From positions 1 to 15,236 of the forward strand of contig JAGRJA010000391.1 in assembly GCA_020443005.1 (NCBI GenBank): a stretch of 15,236 nt of DNA, given 5' to 3'. The first letter of the stretch is position 1, and each line of letters opens with the position of its first letter. The position numbers and the translations under genes were made by a program. Positions 15,023-15,236 of the stretch are shown piece after piece. The DNA is from Pseudomonadales bacterium. GTDB taxonomy: Bacteria; Pseudomonadota; Gammaproteobacteria; Pseudomonadales; UBA7239. Under the pieces are notes generated by a model. The model made no database searches and was not told the DNA's origin. It saw nothing but the letters and a program-made list of their open reading frames with translations.

Positions 15023-15236
15023 TCAGTAATAGCCCGCCCGATCCATCAAACGGACAGCGTCTGCCTGTAAGTGCCCCATGGTTTCCACATTGATGGTGTC
15101 TGATCTGAAACTGCCCCAGGCCCGCACCTCCGGTGATGCATCGACTGCAGTATTGACCGGATATTCCTGATTCAGACCGGCAAAATCACTTTGCGCCTCT
15201 TCAGAAGCAAGCCACTCCAACAGCGCTTTTGCTTCC
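15023..15236 (-). CDS. fbpA: Iron(III) ABC transporter substrate-binding protein, C-terminal end only
   Basis: The last 70 codons of a periplasmic binding protein enter from the right edge without a start. The visible part, including NQEYPVNTAVDASPEVRAWG and then HLQADAVRLMDRAGYY, matches the C-terminal end of FbpA/AfuA/FutA-type ferric iron binding proteins. The iron ligands and signal peptide lie outside the window. It ends at TGA 15023, one base before the permease ATG. Confidence 0.85.
   Translation of the reverse strand, partial: EAKALLEWLASEEAQSDFAGLNQEYPVNTAVDASPEVRAWGSFRSDTINVETMGHLQADAVRLMDRAGYY

Noticed and set aside
1..15236. CRISPR arrays, tRNA or rRNA genes, insertion sequences
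   Set aside because: No spaced direct repeats, cloverleaf sequences, transposase genes or long terminal inverted repeats were seen on either strand.

Overview
The window reads as chromosomal DNA of a steroid-degrading gammaproteobacterium, possibly a marine one. The LpxL-type acyltransferase, the gcvH gene, the tandem-domain polyphosphate:AMP phosphotransferase and the Fbp-type iron transporter all look gammaproteobacterial. All real genes lie on the minus strand, so transcription runs from high to low coordinates. Every assignment is by motif reading and comparison with family sequences from memory. No database search was run.

Right part (15236 to 10446): the C-terminal end of a periplasmic iron-binding protein and its two-domain permease (FbpB type) are followed by gcvH with its own promoter and intrinsic terminator. 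Next come lpxL (lipid A late acyltransferase) and an acyl-CoA synthetase of unknown substrate. A polyphosphate:AMP phosphotransferase (pap/PPK2) follows at 10327-8858.

Left part (8619 to 1): one long, compact catabolic cluster begins at a good sigma70-type promoter (8649-8677). In transcription order it holds an IpdC-like flavoprotein, an EchA20-like crotonase, a FadE31-like acyl-CoA dehydrogenase, a short FadE33-like acyl-CoA dehydrogenase, a FadA6-like thiolase, an SDR like the one in the mycobacterial KstR2 regulon, a further acyl-CoA dehydrogenase, and a FadE30-like acyl-CoA dehydrogenase cut by the left edge.

This gene set matches the KstR2 regulon of Mycobacterium tuberculosis and the scd genes of Comamonas testosteroni, which degrade the last two steroid rings (C and D) after HIP-CoA is formed. 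The likely division of labour is as follows. FadE30, the SDR and a thiolase shorten the propionyl side chain of HIP-CoA. IpdC prepares the bicyclic CoA ester and EchA20 opens ring D. The FadE31/33-type dehydrogenases and FadA6 then process the opened product. IpdAB (ring C hydrolase), IpdF, FadD3 and a KstR2-type regulator are not in the window and may lie beyond the left edge or elsewhere.

No RNA genes, CRISPR arrays or mobile elements were seen. The longest gene-free stretch is the 238 bp between pap and ipdC.
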